Source: Sphingobacterium corticibacterium (lineage in GTDB: Bacteria > Bacteroidota > Bacteroidia > Sphingobacteriales > Sphingobacteriaceae). Taken from it: a stretch of DNA of 64,000 bases. Positions within the stretch are counted from its first letter, which is position 1. Each line of letters opens with the position of its first letter. Positions 8,896-17,761 of the stretch are shown here, piece after piece. The translations under genes were made by a program, and so were the position numbers. The notes under the pieces are model-generated. The model saw only the letters and a program-made list of their open reading frames with translations, ran no database searches and was not told the origin of the DNA. Where the stretch lies: positions 434,001 to 498,000 of the forward strand of contig NZ_SGIT01000002.1 of NCBI RefSeq assembly GCF_004208525.1. The letters are read 5' to 3'.

Positions 8896-8903
8896 TATCT
8901 TTG
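8896..8903 (+). promoter_or_regulatory. Bacteroidota -7 box (TATCTTTG) immediately before the HYC_CC_PP-like gene
   Basis: TATCTTTG ends 6 bp before the ATG at 8910, so the predicted transcription start falls on or within a base or two of the start codon. The mRNA would be leaderless or nearly so. Confidence 0.55.
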
Positions 8904-8909
8904 TTTGAC

Positions 8910-9347
8910 ATGAGAGCATTCTTATCGAGCATTATATTATTCTTTTACACCCTTACGTGTACAGGAATGACTGTGTATATGCACCAATGCCATGGTGGCT
9001 CGTTCGTTATGCTTCAAGATAATGTGGAAAAACACCATCAAAGTTGCCCCGTTTGTCTGGATCAGGAGCATGAAACAGCGTCAAAATCGTCTCACGCCTG
9101 TGATATGGAAGGCGACGATTGCTGCAAAGACATCAAAATTGATTTAAAGAAAGGGCAAGAAGAAGTTGAAAGTACGCCTTCTTCTCTTAATTTCATGACA
9201 TTATCACCTGCTACACTCTCTATTATATGGATAGTGGTTCTTCAACCACATTTCGATGCACAAAAAATAAATGTAGGGCCTGATCCCTTTCTCCTGACAA
9301 AACAGTCTACCCCTACCTATCTTCTCCATTGCAATTTTCGCGTCTGA
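8910..9347 (+). CDS. HYC_CC_PP-like Cys/His-rich membrane protein next to the metal receptor
   Basis: The 145-residue protein has an N-terminal signal or membrane segment (residues 3-20). It carries the pattern YMHQCHGG, CPVCLDQEHE and ACDMEGDDCCKD, and a second hydrophobic stretch (about residues 95-112). The paired cysteines and histidines resemble the HYC_CC_PP family of Bacteroidota, commonly found beside TonB receptors. Here it precedes an HMA-domain receptor by 105 bp. A role in binding copper or another thiophilic metal is an inference. The start is the ATG at 8910, just after the promoter box; frame is open 34 codons further upstream. Confidence 0.75.
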   Translation: MRAFLSSIILFFYTLTCTGMTVYMHQCHGGSFVMLQDNVEKHHQSCPVCLDQEHETASKSSHACDMEGDDCCKDIKIDLKKGQEEVESTPSSLNFMTLSPATLSIIWIVVLQPHFDAQKINVGPDPFLLTKQSTPTYLLHCNFRV

Positions 9348-9452
9348 TTTCGCTGTAACAGCTTAATAACAACATTTCACTTGGGACCGCCTATAGGAAA
9401 CAAAGGAAATGTCAGTATCATGTATTTAACAGTAATCAAATAACGAAATATA

Positions 9453-12029
9453 ATGAACGGACTATATAAAGGACTTATTACCTTACTTTTTATTAGTATA
9501 TATACCATCGGTTTTGCACAGCAAGATAGCACCATTACTTTCGAAGTAGCGGGAAATTGTGCCCTGTGCAAGCAACGAATTGAGAAAGCAGCGAAAATCA
9601 AGGGTGTTTCCCAAGCGACGTGGGATACACAAAGCGGCATGGCGACTGTTGTTTTCAACCCAAGCATCACCTCCTCTAAAAACATTAAGCAGTCTATTGC
9701 TGATGTCGGTCATGACACCGATGAGATACGCGCAAAACAAGAGGTCTATGAAGAACTCCATCAGTGTTGTTTGTACGATCGTCTCGGCGAAGAAAAAGAT
9801 AAGGAGGATCACGACGATGATCATTTTAACCACGACCATGACCATATTGTACGAGGTGTTGTTGTGCAAGAAAACAACCGCGGTGATTTAACACCTATTG
9901 CTGGTGTCAACGTGCATTGGCTGGGCGATCAGTCCACACAAAAGCAGAGTAACGGCGAGGGGGTATTTGAACTTCTCCATAAAAAAGAGTCCAGACATCT
10001 CGTTGTCAGCTACGTGGGCATGCAGTCCGATACTATCGAAGTAAAGAACCTACACGAGATCTTGGTTATCCATGCGAAGAATAACGTTTTAGGAGAAGTG
10101 GTCGTTTCCAGAAGACAGCGCACGGCTTATGTAGATAAATTGAACGCTAACCGTGTGGAGACAATTACAGCAAGGGAACTGTTTAAGGCTGCTTGCTGTG
10201 ATCTGAGCGAAAGTTTCGAGACAAATGCCTCTGTGGACGTCGTTTCAAGTGATGCGGTAACAGGCGCGAAGCAAGTACAATTATTGGGTCTGAGTGGCAT
10301 CTACACGCAATTAACGGTCGAGAACCTCCCCGGTCCACGCGGCTTTGCATCTCCACTAGGATTAAATAGTATGGCGGGGCCGTGGATAGAAGCTATACAC
10401 ATCAGTAAAGGGATGGGATCCGTAGCGAACGGATTCGAAAGTATGTCGGGACAAATCAATGTCGAATTAAAAAAACCCCATGACACCGATCGCCTCTATT
10501 TTAATGCTTATGCCAATAACATGGGACGTACGGATGTTAATTTAAATCTGGCTCAAAAACTAAACGACAAATGGTCTGTAGGCCTTTTACTGCATGATAA
10601 TTTCATGTACAACAAAAACATGAACTTTAGCCATAATGGTTTTAGAGATATGCCTGTGGGCAACACATTTTCGGGTATAAACAGGTGGCATTATGAAGAT
10701 GGAAAAGGTTTCATTGCACAATTTGGCGTCAAGTATTTAAGTGATGACCGTACCGGAGGAGAAATCGATTTTAATAAAAGCACGGACAAATTGACCGCTA
10801 ATCGTTACGGACTGGGATTCGATATCGACCGCGTGGAAGGTTTTGCGAAGATTGGCTACGTTTTCCCAAGCAACAAACTCCGCAGCATAGGTTTACAGCT
10901 CTCGGGGTCACATTTCCGTCAAAACAGCTTTTTTGGGTTAACAACTTATGATAACGAGCAAAATAGTGGATATGCTAATCTCCTCTACCAAGATGTCATC
11001 GGCTCGGTAAATCATAAATACAGAGTTGGAGCCTCCGTATCATACGATAAATACAACGAAAATATCCTCCAATATGATTTTAACAGAACGGAAACTGTCT
11101 CGGGAGCATTCCTAGAATACACCTATACGCCAAGTGAGAAATTTGATGCCGTATTGGGTCTTCGCCAAGACTACAATACTATTTACGGCTGGTTTACAAC
11201 ACCAAGAGCGGTACTTCGCTATGCCCCCACCAATACGACGACCTTTCGCTTAAGCTCCGGAAGAGGACAGCGGACGGCTAATATATTTGCGGAAAACCTC
11301 GGTATATTTGCCTCCAGCCGGGCAATAGACTACGGACAGCTTACCCACCAAAATGGTACGGCCTACGGGTTAAAACCAGAAGTATCCTGGAATACAGGAT
11401 TTACTTTTGATCAAGATTTTCAATTGTTCGGCCGAGAATCAGGCCTATCCGTTGAACTTTTTCATAACAACTTCACCAACCAGGTGGTCGTAGACTGGGA
11501 GAATCCCAGAGCGGTATCTTTCTACAACCTGGACGGCAAATCATACTCCAATAGTTTACAAGCTGAATTTAGGTTTATGCCTGCTCAACACTTCGAAGCC
11601 AGAATGGCTTATAGATTATTGGACGTACAAACAGATTATCGAGAAGGACGTTTACAAAAGCCATTGACTGCCAAACACCGGGGTTTTGTGAATATGGCGT
11701 ATAACCTTCATAGCGGATGGAGTTTCGATTACACCTTAAATGTGGTAGGCAAAAAACGTCTACCGTCTACCCTAGACAATCCTGTTGCATATCAATTGGC
11801 AGCCTATTCAGATGCCTATGTTACGATGAATGCGCAGATCAGTAAAAGCTTCGGTGCAGATAAAAACTTCACGCTATATATTGGTGGGGAGAATTTGACA
11901 AACTTTTATCAAAAAGATCCTATCTTAGCGTTTGAAGAGCCTTTCGGCAGTCATTTTGACACCAACTTGCTGTGGGGTCCGATAACCGGCCGGATGTTCT
12001 ACACTGGAGTACGATATACGATTAAATAG
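9453..12029 (+). CDS. TonB-dependent receptor with N-terminal heavy-metal-associated (HMA) domain
   Basis: The 858-residue protein has a signal peptide (1-22). An HMA domain follows (about 25-95) with FEVAGNCALCKQRIEKAA carrying the CxxC metal site. Then come a second Cys pair (HQCCLYD), an Asp/His-rich linker near residue 115 (EDHDDDHFNHDHDH), a carboxypeptidase-like domain (125-215), a TonB plug (about 230-335, GLSGIYTQLTVENLPGP) and a barrel ending in an aromatic strand. Receptors normally have no HMA domain. The fusion suggests capture or delivery of Cu(I), Cu(II), Zn or similar metal across the outer membrane, but the metal is inferred. A strong terminator follows. Confidence 0.9.
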   Translation: MNGLYKGLITLLFISIYTIGFAQQDSTITFEVAGNCALCKQRIEKAAKIKGVSQATWDTQSGMATVVFNPSITSSKNIKQSIADVGHDTDEIRAKQEVYEELHQCCLYDRLGEEKDKEDHDDDHFNHDHDHIVRGVVVQENNRGDLTPIAGVNVHWLGDQSTQKQSNGEGVFELLHKKESRHLVVSYVGMQSDTIEVKNLHEILVIHAKNNVLGEVVVSRRQRTAYVDKLNANRVETITARELFKAACCDLSESFETNASVDVVSSDAVTGAKQVQLLGLSGIYTQLTVENLPGPRGFASPLGLNSMAGPWIEAIHISKGMGSVANGFESMSGQINVELKKPHDTDRLYFNAYANNMGRTDVNLNLAQKLNDKWSVGLLLHDNFMYNKNMNFSHNGFRDMPVGNTFSGINRWHYEDGKGFIAQFGVKYLSDDRTGGEIDFNKSTDKLTANRYGLGFDIDRVEGFAKIGYVFPSNKLRSIGLQLSGSHFRQNSFFGLTTYDNEQNSGYANLLYQDVIGSVNHKYRVGASVSYDKYNENILQYDFNRTETVSGAFLEYTYTPSEKFDAVLGLRQDYNTIYGWFTTPRAVLRYAPTNTTTFRLSSGRGQRTANIFAENLGIFASSRAIDYGQLTHQNGTAYGLKPEVSWNTGFTFDQDFQLFGRESGLSVELFHNNFTNQVVVDWENPRAVSFYNLDGKSYSNSLQAEFRFMPAQHFEARMAYRLLDVQTDYREGRLQKPLTAKHRGFVNMAYNLHSGWSFDYTLNVVGKKRLPSTLDNPVAYQLAAYSDAYVTMNAQISKSFGADKNFTLYIGGENLTNFYQKDPILAFEEPFGSHFDTNLLWGPITGRMFYTGVRYTIK

Positions 12030-12053
12030 CGGTATACTAAATAATAATAAGGG

Positions 12054-12086
12054 ATAGGGGCAAAAAATTGCCCCTATAATTTTTTC
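12054..12086. terminator. Terminator of the metal receptor gene
   Basis: A perfect 10-bp stem ATAGGGGCAA/TTGCCCCTAT with an AAAA loop is followed by AATTTTTT on the + strand. It overlaps the maf stop codon and may act for both convergent genes. Confidence 0.85.
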
Positions 12087-12655
12087 ATCTCCTGATACAA
12101 CCGGGCTGTCGGCAATCCCACCACGTTTTCATACGAACCTGTAATAGATTTTACCCCGATAAATCCTATCCATTCTTGGATTCCATATGAGCCCGCCTTA
12201 TCAAACGGGTGATAATTTTCCATATAAAAAATAATTTCTTCAGCTGACAAGGGATAAAATTCCACTTGCGTTTCTTCAACAAAAGAATGTCGCTTTCCTT
12301 GGTACTGTAATGCGACAGCTGTCAATACAACATGATGGGCACCTTGCAACTTGTCCAGCATATCAAATGCCTCTTTCTCGTCGTGGGGTTTACCTAAGAT
12401 TTCATCCTGATGGACAACGATCGTATCGGCTGTGATAACCAGTGTGTCATGAAACGAAGTGCTGTCAAATCCTTGAATTTTGTTGGTAGCAATATGTTCA
12501 ACGACTTCTCGGGGTGATTGCTGTTTATCAAAATGTTCATCTGTCTCTTTGACGATAACTTGAAAATCAAACCCCATCTTTTGCAGGAGTTCTTTCCGCC
12601 GAGGTGATTGGGACCCCAAGATAATAGGTATACCTTTAAACCTTTCTATTAACAT
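12074..12655 (-). CDS. maf: Maf family nucleoside triphosphate pyrophosphatase
   Basis: The 193-residue protein carries the Maf signature GSQSPRRKELLQKMGFDF near the N-terminus and the catalytic region VITADTIVVHQDEILGKPHDEKEAFDML. YPFDKAGSYGIQ-type sequence (HPFDKAGSYGIQEW) and GLPTARL are further family marks. Maf proteins hydrolyse dTTP, UTP and modified nucleotides, avoiding their misincorporation; Bacillus Maf is linked to septation. It starts directly at the end of the kdsC-like gene (adjacent bases), so the two are an operon. Confidence 0.93.
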   Translation of the reverse strand: MLIERFKGIPIILGSQSPRRKELLQKMGFDFQVIVKETDEHFDKQQSPREVVEHIATNKIQGFDSTSFHDTLVITADTIVVHQDEILGKPHDEKEAFDMLDKLQGAHHVVLTAVALQYQGKRHSFVEETQVEFYPLSAEEIIFYMENYHPFDKAGSYGIQEWIGFIGVKSITGSYENVVGLPTARLYQEMKKL

Positions 12656-13174
12656 CTAAATACTCTTTACGTGATCATTATCGTACCATTTCTTTTGAAG
12701 CTTCAGGATCTTTTCGATGACATCGCGAACACAACCCTCTCCACCATTTTTCGGAGAAACATAATGGGCAACAGCTTTTATCTCCTCCACTGCATCTTGT
12801 GGACACATGGGTAGCCCCACCTGTTTTAAGCAGGTCAAATCCGGTATATCATCTCCCATAAAAGCTACTTCGGTTAATGCGACTTTATAGCGGAGAATAA
12901 TGTCCCGCATTACGGTCAATTTATCGCCTACACCAAGAAAAACATCTTCCACACCAAGCCCACGAAGGCGTTGTAACACACCTTGCGATTTCCCGCCACT
13001 TATTACTGCGATACGAAGTCCACGCTTCATCGCCAATTGTATGGCATAACCATCTTTAATAGAAAAACGCCTTAGCTGCTCACCTTGTTCCGTAACAAGT
13101 ACGGAACCATCTGTAAGAACCCCATCGACATCCAAAAAAAGAACTTTAATATTGGCAAATGCTTGCAGCACCAT
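12656..13174 (-). CDS. kdsC: KdsC-like HAD phosphatase (3-deoxy-D-manno-octulosonate 8-phosphate phosphatase)
   Basis: This 172-residue C0-type HAD enzyme has no cap domain. Motif I is FLDVDGVLTDG (nucleophile Asp near residue 15), motif II VISGG, and motif IV FMGDDIPDLTCLKQVGLPMCPQDA. The sequence and length match KdsC, which dephosphorylates KDO-8-P in lipopolysaccharide inner-core synthesis. Members acting on N-acylneuraminate-9-P are similar, so the substrate is likely rather than certain. It is first in an operon with maf. Confidence 0.88.
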   Translation of the reverse strand: MVLQAFANIKVLFLDVDGVLTDGSVLVTEQGEQLRRFSIKDGYAIQLAMKRGLRIAVISGGKSQGVLQRLRGLGVEDVFLGVGDKLTVMRDIILRYKVALTEVAFMGDDIPDLTCLKQVGLPMCPQDAVEEIKAVAHYVSPKNGGEGCVRDVIEKILKLQKKWYDNDHVKSI

Positions 13175-13275
13175 AAAATAGCTAATTAATAAAAGTCAAA
13201 ATTTTATCTAAAAACGTCATATCATCAAAGGTTTGTCACATATTGATTGCAAACGCAACTATACACACAATAGGC

Positions 13276-13306
13276 TTGACAAATATTATTTTTCGACGTA
13301 CTTTTG
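13276..13306 (+). promoter_or_regulatory. Promoter TTG-N20-TACTTTTG driving a small transcript
   Basis: The -33 TTG (13276-13278) and -7 TACTTTTG (13299-13306) are 20 bp apart, the Bacteroidota optimum. No protein-coding frame follows before a terminator about 80 bp later, so this promoter points at a small RNA. Confidence 0.7.
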
Positions 13307-13311
13307 TACTG

Positions 13312-13420
13312 TAATCGATAAGCAAATGTAAGATTACAGCATTAAAATTGTCTTTTCATAATTTAGGTTTATAATTGGTTAGTAGCAAACCCTGGCGCCC
13401 ATCGCCAGGGTTTTGTTTTA
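13312..13420 (+). ncRNA. Candidate small RNA (about 105 nt) between kdsC and floA
   Basis: A consensus promoter, a structured non-coding interval and a strong terminator lie in one short intergenic region. The first hairpin pairs CTGTAATC (13309-13316) with GATTACAG (13332-13339), so the true 5' end may be a few bases earlier than listed. The terminator pairs AAACCCTGGCG with CGCCAGGGTTT around a CCCAT loop and runs into TTTTGTTTT. The only ATG is followed at once by TAA. Both flanking genes point to the minus strand, so the RNA is not a leader or tail of either. I do not recognise an Rfam family. Confidence 0.6.
13387..13420 (+). terminator. Rho-independent terminator of the small transcript
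   Basis: An 11-bp stem with GC-rich core CCCTGGCG/CGCCAGGG and 5-nt loop CCCAT is followed by TTTTGTTTT. No + strand gene lies upstream other than the candidate small RNA. Confidence 0.85.
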
Positions 13421-13445
13421 AGAACAACTTTATTACCTTATGCTG

Positions 13446-14429
13446 TTATGATTTTCCTTTTCCACCCGATGTTGGCTTAGAAATCGAAGAACGCATTTCG
13501 GTATCAGCTTGTACATTTTGCATTTTATAGTAATCCATGACACCAAGATTTCCGCTCCGGAAAGCATCCGCCATGGCCAAGGGAACCTGCGATTCTGCTT
13601 CAATCACTTTTGCTTTCGCTTCTTGCGCCTTCGCACGCATTTCCTGCTCGGTAGCGACGGCCATAGCACGACGTTCCTCTGCCCGGGCATTGGCCACTTT
13701 CAGATCCGCCTCTGCCTGATCTGTTTGTAATTTCGCGCCCACATTTTCGCCGATATCAATATCAGCGATATCAATAGATAAGATCTCAAATGCCGTTCCC
13801 GAATCCAATCCTTTGGATAAGACCGTTTTTGATATACGATCAGGACTTTCCAACACTTCTTTGTGATCCGTGGACGAACCTATCGTCGAAACAATACCCT
13901 CTCCTACACGGGCAAGGATGGTTTCTTCTCCGGCACCTCCTACCAATTGATTGATATTGGCGCGTACTGTAACACGTGCCCGCGCAATGAGCTGTATACC
14001 ATCTCTGGCCACAGCAGCCACAGGAGGTGTATTAATAACATTCGGATTCACCGACAATTGCACCGCATCAAAAACATCCCGGCCTGCGAGATCGATAGCC
14101 GTAGCCAACTTAAAGTCAAGCGGTATATTCGCTTTATCCGCCGAAATAAGTGCTTTAATAACTTTATTCACATTGCCTCCGGCAAGATAATGGGTTTCGA
14201 TTTCATTTGTCGAAATACGTAAGCCAGCTTTTGTGGATGTTATCATCGCGTTGGTTACCAACGATGGCGGCACTTTCCGCAAACGCATCAACACCAAATT
14301 TAACAGGCTGATTTTTACATTGGAAAGTTGCGCCGTAAACCAAAGATTCACCGGCAACAAATAGATTAACACAAAAAAGGCTACAACTCCTCCTACAATA
14401 ATTAAAACTAAGCTAATTTCAGGTTCCAT
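13446..14429 (-). CDS. floA: Flotillin-like protein FloA
   Basis: The 327-residue protein has one N-terminal membrane segment (residues 5-25). A flotillin/SPFH domain follows with [23 protein letters not shown] and the internal segment [33 protein letters not shown], then an Ala/Glu-rich coiled coil (about 230-290, [27 protein letters not shown]). This is the UPF0365/FloA family, which organises functional membrane microdomains. Unusually for flotillin loci, no NfeD gene is adjacent. A TAnnTTTA box lies about 25 bp upstream of the ATG on the minus strand. Confidence 0.95.
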   Translation of the reverse strand: MEPEISLVLIIVGGVVAFFVLIYLLPVNLWFTAQLSNVKISLLNLVLMRLRKVPPSLVTNAMITSTKAGLRISTNEIETHYLAGGNVNKVIKALISADKANIPLDFKLATAIDLAGRDVFDAVQLSVNPNVINTPPVAAVARDGIQLIARARVTVRANINQLVGGAGEETILARVGEGIVSTIGSSTDHKEVLESPDRISKTVLSKGLDSGTAFEILSIDIADIDIGENVGAKLQTDQAEADLKVANARAEERRAMAVATEQEMRAKAQEAKAKVIEAESQVPLAMADAFRSGNLGVMDYYKMQNVQADTEMRSSISKPTSGGKGKS

Positions 14430-14471
14430 ACGATATATTCATTTAAGTAACTCCTTAAAGATATTATTTAT

Positions 14472-14504
14472 TTTGCGTTTTCAGCAAGTCAATTACTATT
14501 TTTG
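14472..14504 (+). promoter_or_regulatory. Promoter TTTG-N21-TATTTTTG for the signalling cluster
   Basis: TTTG (14472-14475) and TATTTTTG (14497-14504) fit the Bacteroidota promoter. The predicted 5' untranslated leader of the kinase gene would be about 115 nt, unusually long for this window. Confidence 0.55.
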
Positions 14505-14626
14505 TATCCAAGGGGATTTATTCTAAAAATATAACATGGTTATAATCATCAAGATTAGCCTTTAACATACCATAGGGACAACAAGCGGTATATCGTTAGA
14601 TATGATATCAACAATAATTTATTAAG

Positions 14627-17600
14627 ATGAAAAAAAACGTAAGCCTTAAATGGCAATTGTTCATTGGGATAACCATGACCTATGTCTTAATTATAGGCGC
14701 TGCTATATATTTTTTCTATGGAATTGACAAACAAATCAAGAGGTTCAAGGAAATCAGCTCCGAGATAGAAAATCAAGCAAGCTCCCTAAATGAACTTCAT
14801 CTTATCGTTGATGAATTCAGTCAATCTGCTGATGCCCTAAAAACGAGAACCTACATATTAATCGGCTTCTTGATGATCATCCTGCTTTACATCATTAACA
14901 GGATCTTAAAAGCCATGCGTGAACTAGGACAACGTTCGAAAGAGACGCATTTATTGAACAAGGAAATTAAAACTGCCCAAAAGCATATTGAAGATACGAA
15001 TTGGATCCTTACCGAATCCAGCAAACTAAACGAGCAGATTAGCGGTATTGATGATGAAAACCAGATTGCCCAGATTGCTTTTGAGAAAATCTTAGAAACG
15101 TTAGCCCCACCCGCTGCAGCCTTCTATATCCAGCAGGCAAACTCTTCGACATATGTCTTAAAGCAACACATTGGTGTGAATAGCACGGACAAGCTACCCG
15201 AAACTTTTCTGGATGGGGAGGGTTTGATGGGCCACGTTGCAAAAAGTAGAAAAATGCGGGTTATCCATGAAAATGCGGAAGAGCTATTTAGCTCCTCCAG
15301 CACCCTCAGTTCAAACCAGGTGCGAACTATCGTTTTAGCACCTTGTGTAGTGGACGGTCGCACATGGGGCATACTCGAAATCGGCGGCCATTATACGGAC
15401 GAGGTTTTACCTAAAATCATCGGTTATCTAGAGCGTATTGCCCGTATGTTAGCGATTACGATAAAGAGTGGACAGGCACATATTTTGGTTGAGAATCTCT
15501 TGGGTGAAACGCAGCAACAAACGGAAGAACTGGAAGCGCAACAGGAAGAACTCCGCATTACCAATGAAGAATTGATCTACAAAACAAATTTATTAGAAGC
15601 ATCAGAAGAAGAGCTACGTGTACAACAAGAAGAGCTACAACAAACTAACGCCAAACTGGAAGAAAAGGCTAAATTGCTGGCTTCCCGTAATGAAGAGTTA
15701 CATGCGGCACAGCAGACCGTGGAAGAAAAAATTCGGGAAGTGGAGCTTGCTAGCAGGTACAAATCAGAGTTTATGGCGAATATGAGCCACGAACTCCGAA
15801 CACCATTAAACAGTATCTTGATTTTAGCAAAGTTACTGCAAGATAATAAAACAAAAAATCTCAACACCGATCAGGTTAAGTACGCGGCTGTTATCCACAG
15901 TGCAGGAAGCGATTTATTGCAGCTTATCAACGAGCTATTAGACCTCGCCAAGATAGAAGCAGGGAAAGTAGAGCTCAACCATGACATCATCCGCACACAA
16001 GAATTTGCTAACAACATCGAAAGCCTATTTGCTACAGTTGCACAGAAGAAAGATATACAATTTGATATCAACATCCAGAAGGATGTCGCTTCAACTTTTG
16101 TCTGTGATGAGTACAGACTGGAGCAAGTCCTCAAAAATTTCCTTTCGAACGCATTCAAATTCACCGGCAAAAATGGAAAGATCCAGTTAACCATTACCCG
16201 TGAAAAAGAGTATTTGAAATTTGCCGTCTCCGATACGGGCAAAGGTATACCCAAAGAAAAACAGGCGTTAATCTTCGAAGCGTTTCGTCAAGAGGACGGC
16301 TCTACAAGTCGAAAATACGGCGGAACAGGATTAGGGTTATCCATTAGCCGGGAAATCGCTATATTATTGGGCGGGCATATCACCTTAATCAGTGAAATCG
16401 ATAAAGGAAGTACATTTACCTTGACCATTCCATATCAAATAAACGAAAAAAACATCGTGTCGGATGGACAACCATTGGTAGCGAATCCGATTTCTGACGA
16501 AGAGGCATTAGATATACCTGACCCCGCTCCTACGCCAATCCATGTAACCGCGGGGAATATGGAAGAAGGAGAGGCAGTTCGAACACTCTTGATCGTGGAA
16601 GATGACATTAATTTTGCGGAAATTCTCCGTGAGTTTGCGGAGTTAAATGGTTTTCAGGTTATGTTAGCACACAATGGTGATGATGGTATAAAAAAAGCAC
16701 AGCAATTTAAACCACAAGCTATGATATTAGACGTCATGTTACCCATATCTGATGGTTGGGAGGTATTGCGCACGTTAAAAGCAGATCCTGAAACAAAGCA
16801 CATTCCTGTCCATATGATGTCTGCGGCTTCGTTCAACCAACGTGATTTCATTGAAAAAGGGGCTATTGGCTTTCTCTCCAAACCAGTTTCTGAAGATGCG
16901 CTAAAAAAAGCTTTTGGAAATATTCAACTTAATATCAAAAAAGGCATCAAAAAAGTACTATTAGTCGAAGATCAGGAATTTCAAAGTGATATTATTAAAT
17001 CGGCATTTGCCGAGCATCATATTAACGTTATACAGGCATTCTCCGCACAATCTGCCCTCGTTAAACTCCAAGAAGAAGAACATATTGATTGTGTCATATT
17101 AGACATCAAACTCCCAGATGCGAACGGATTAGATTTACTAGATCAAATTAAGTCGATGCCGGCTTATGTCAAAACACCTGTTATCGTCAATACTGCTTAT
17201 GATCTTTCTACAGAACAGATCGAGCACATTAGATTACACACAAAGGCAATGGTGCTTAAATCAGGCAAAAGCAATAGCCGGTTGATAGACGAAGTGACCT
17301 TATTCCTTAACAAAATTAGCACGGACGATTATACCCCTATAAAAAATATCGAGAAGCTTAAAAAGAATAATCTACAAGCGGGTAGTCTGGAGGGGAAAAA
17401 AGTGTTGATTGCCGATGACGATATGCGCAATGTCTTCGCATTGACGACTACGCTTCAGGAGTACCATATGGAAATTGAAATTGCGAACAACGGTTTAGAG
17501 GCTGTAGAGATTGTTAATAACAACATCGGAAAGATTGATATCGTACTGATGGATATTATGATGCCCGAAATGGATGGATACGAAGCGATCAAAAAAATAA

Positions 17601-17761
17601 GAGCACATAAACAAAATGCAAACCTCCCTATAATTGCCGTGACGGCCAAAGCCATGCAAGGAGACCGGGAAAAATCTATAGAGATCGGTGCAAGTGATTA
17701 TATTAGTAAACCGATCGACATTGACAAATTAATATCGTTGATGCGTGTATGGCTAAGTTAA
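14627..17761 (+). CDS. Hybrid sensor histidine kinase with GAF domain and three receiver domains
   Basis: The 1044-residue protein starts with two membrane helices (about 9-31 and 84-104) enclosing a short periplasmic loop, then a GAF-like domain (about 130-285) and a long Glu/Gln-rich coiled coil (285-375). HisKA follows (FMANMSHELRTPLNS, phospho-His near 387), then HATPase_c with N box and DTGKGIPKE/GGTGLGLS. Three receiver domains begin near residues 655 (LLIVEDD), 775 (VLLVEDQ) and 925 (VLIADDD). It overlaps the CheR gene by 13 bp. The signal is unknown; the coiled coil plus GAF suggests cytoplasmic sensing or partner input. Confidence 0.93.
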   Translation: MKKNVSLKWQLFIGITMTYVLIIGAAIYFFYGIDKQIKRFKEISSEIENQASSLNELHLIVDEFSQSADALKTRTYILIGFLMIILLYIINRILKAMRELGQRSKETHLLNKEIKTAQKHIEDTNWILTESSKLNEQISGIDDENQIAQIAFEKILETLAPPAAAFYIQQANSSTYVLKQHIGVNSTDKLPETFLDGEGLMGHVAKSRKMRVIHENAEELFSSSSTLSSNQVRTIVLAPCVVDGRTWGILEIGGHYTDEVLPKIIGYLERIARMLAITIKSGQAHILVENLLGETQQQTEELEAQQEELRITNEELIYKTNLLEASEEELRVQQEELQQTNAKLEEKAKLLASRNEELHAAQQTVEEKIREVELASRYKSEFMANMSHELRTPLNSILILAKLLQDNKTKNLNTDQVKYAAVIHSAGSDLLQLINELLDLAKIEAGKVELNHDIIRTQEFANNIESLFATVAQKKDIQFDINIQKDVASTFVCDEYRLEQVLKNFLSNAFKFTGKNGKIQLTITREKEYLKFAVSDTGKGIPKEKQALIFEAFRQEDGSTSRKYGGTGLGLSISREIAILLGGHITLISEIDKGSTFTLTIPYQINEKNIVSDGQPLVANPISDEEALDIPDPAPTPIHVTAGNMEEGEAVRTLLIVEDDINFAEILREFAELNGFQVMLAHNGDDGIKKAQQFKPQAMILDVMLPISDGWEVLRTLKADPETKHIPVHMMSAASFNQRDFIEKGAIGFLSKPVSEDALKKAFGNIQLNIKKGIKKVLLVEDQEFQSDIIKSAFAEHHINVIQAFSAQSALVKLQEEEHIDCVILDIKLPDANGLDLLDQIKSMPAYVKTPVIVNTAYDLSTEQIEHIRLHTKAMVLKSGKSNSRLIDEVTLFLNKISTDDYTPIKNIEKLKKNNLQAGSLEGKKVLIADDDMRNVFALTTTLQEYHMEIEIANNGLEAVEIVNNNIGKIDIVLMDIMMPEMDGYEAIKKIRAHKQNANLPIIAVTAKAMQGDREKSIEIGASDYISKPIDIDKLISLMRVWLS

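Noticed and set aside
9483..9869. 128-codon minus-strand frame opposite the HMA domain
   Set aside because: Antisense of the Asp/His-rich linker gives a false hydrophobic run; the + strand protein is well supported.
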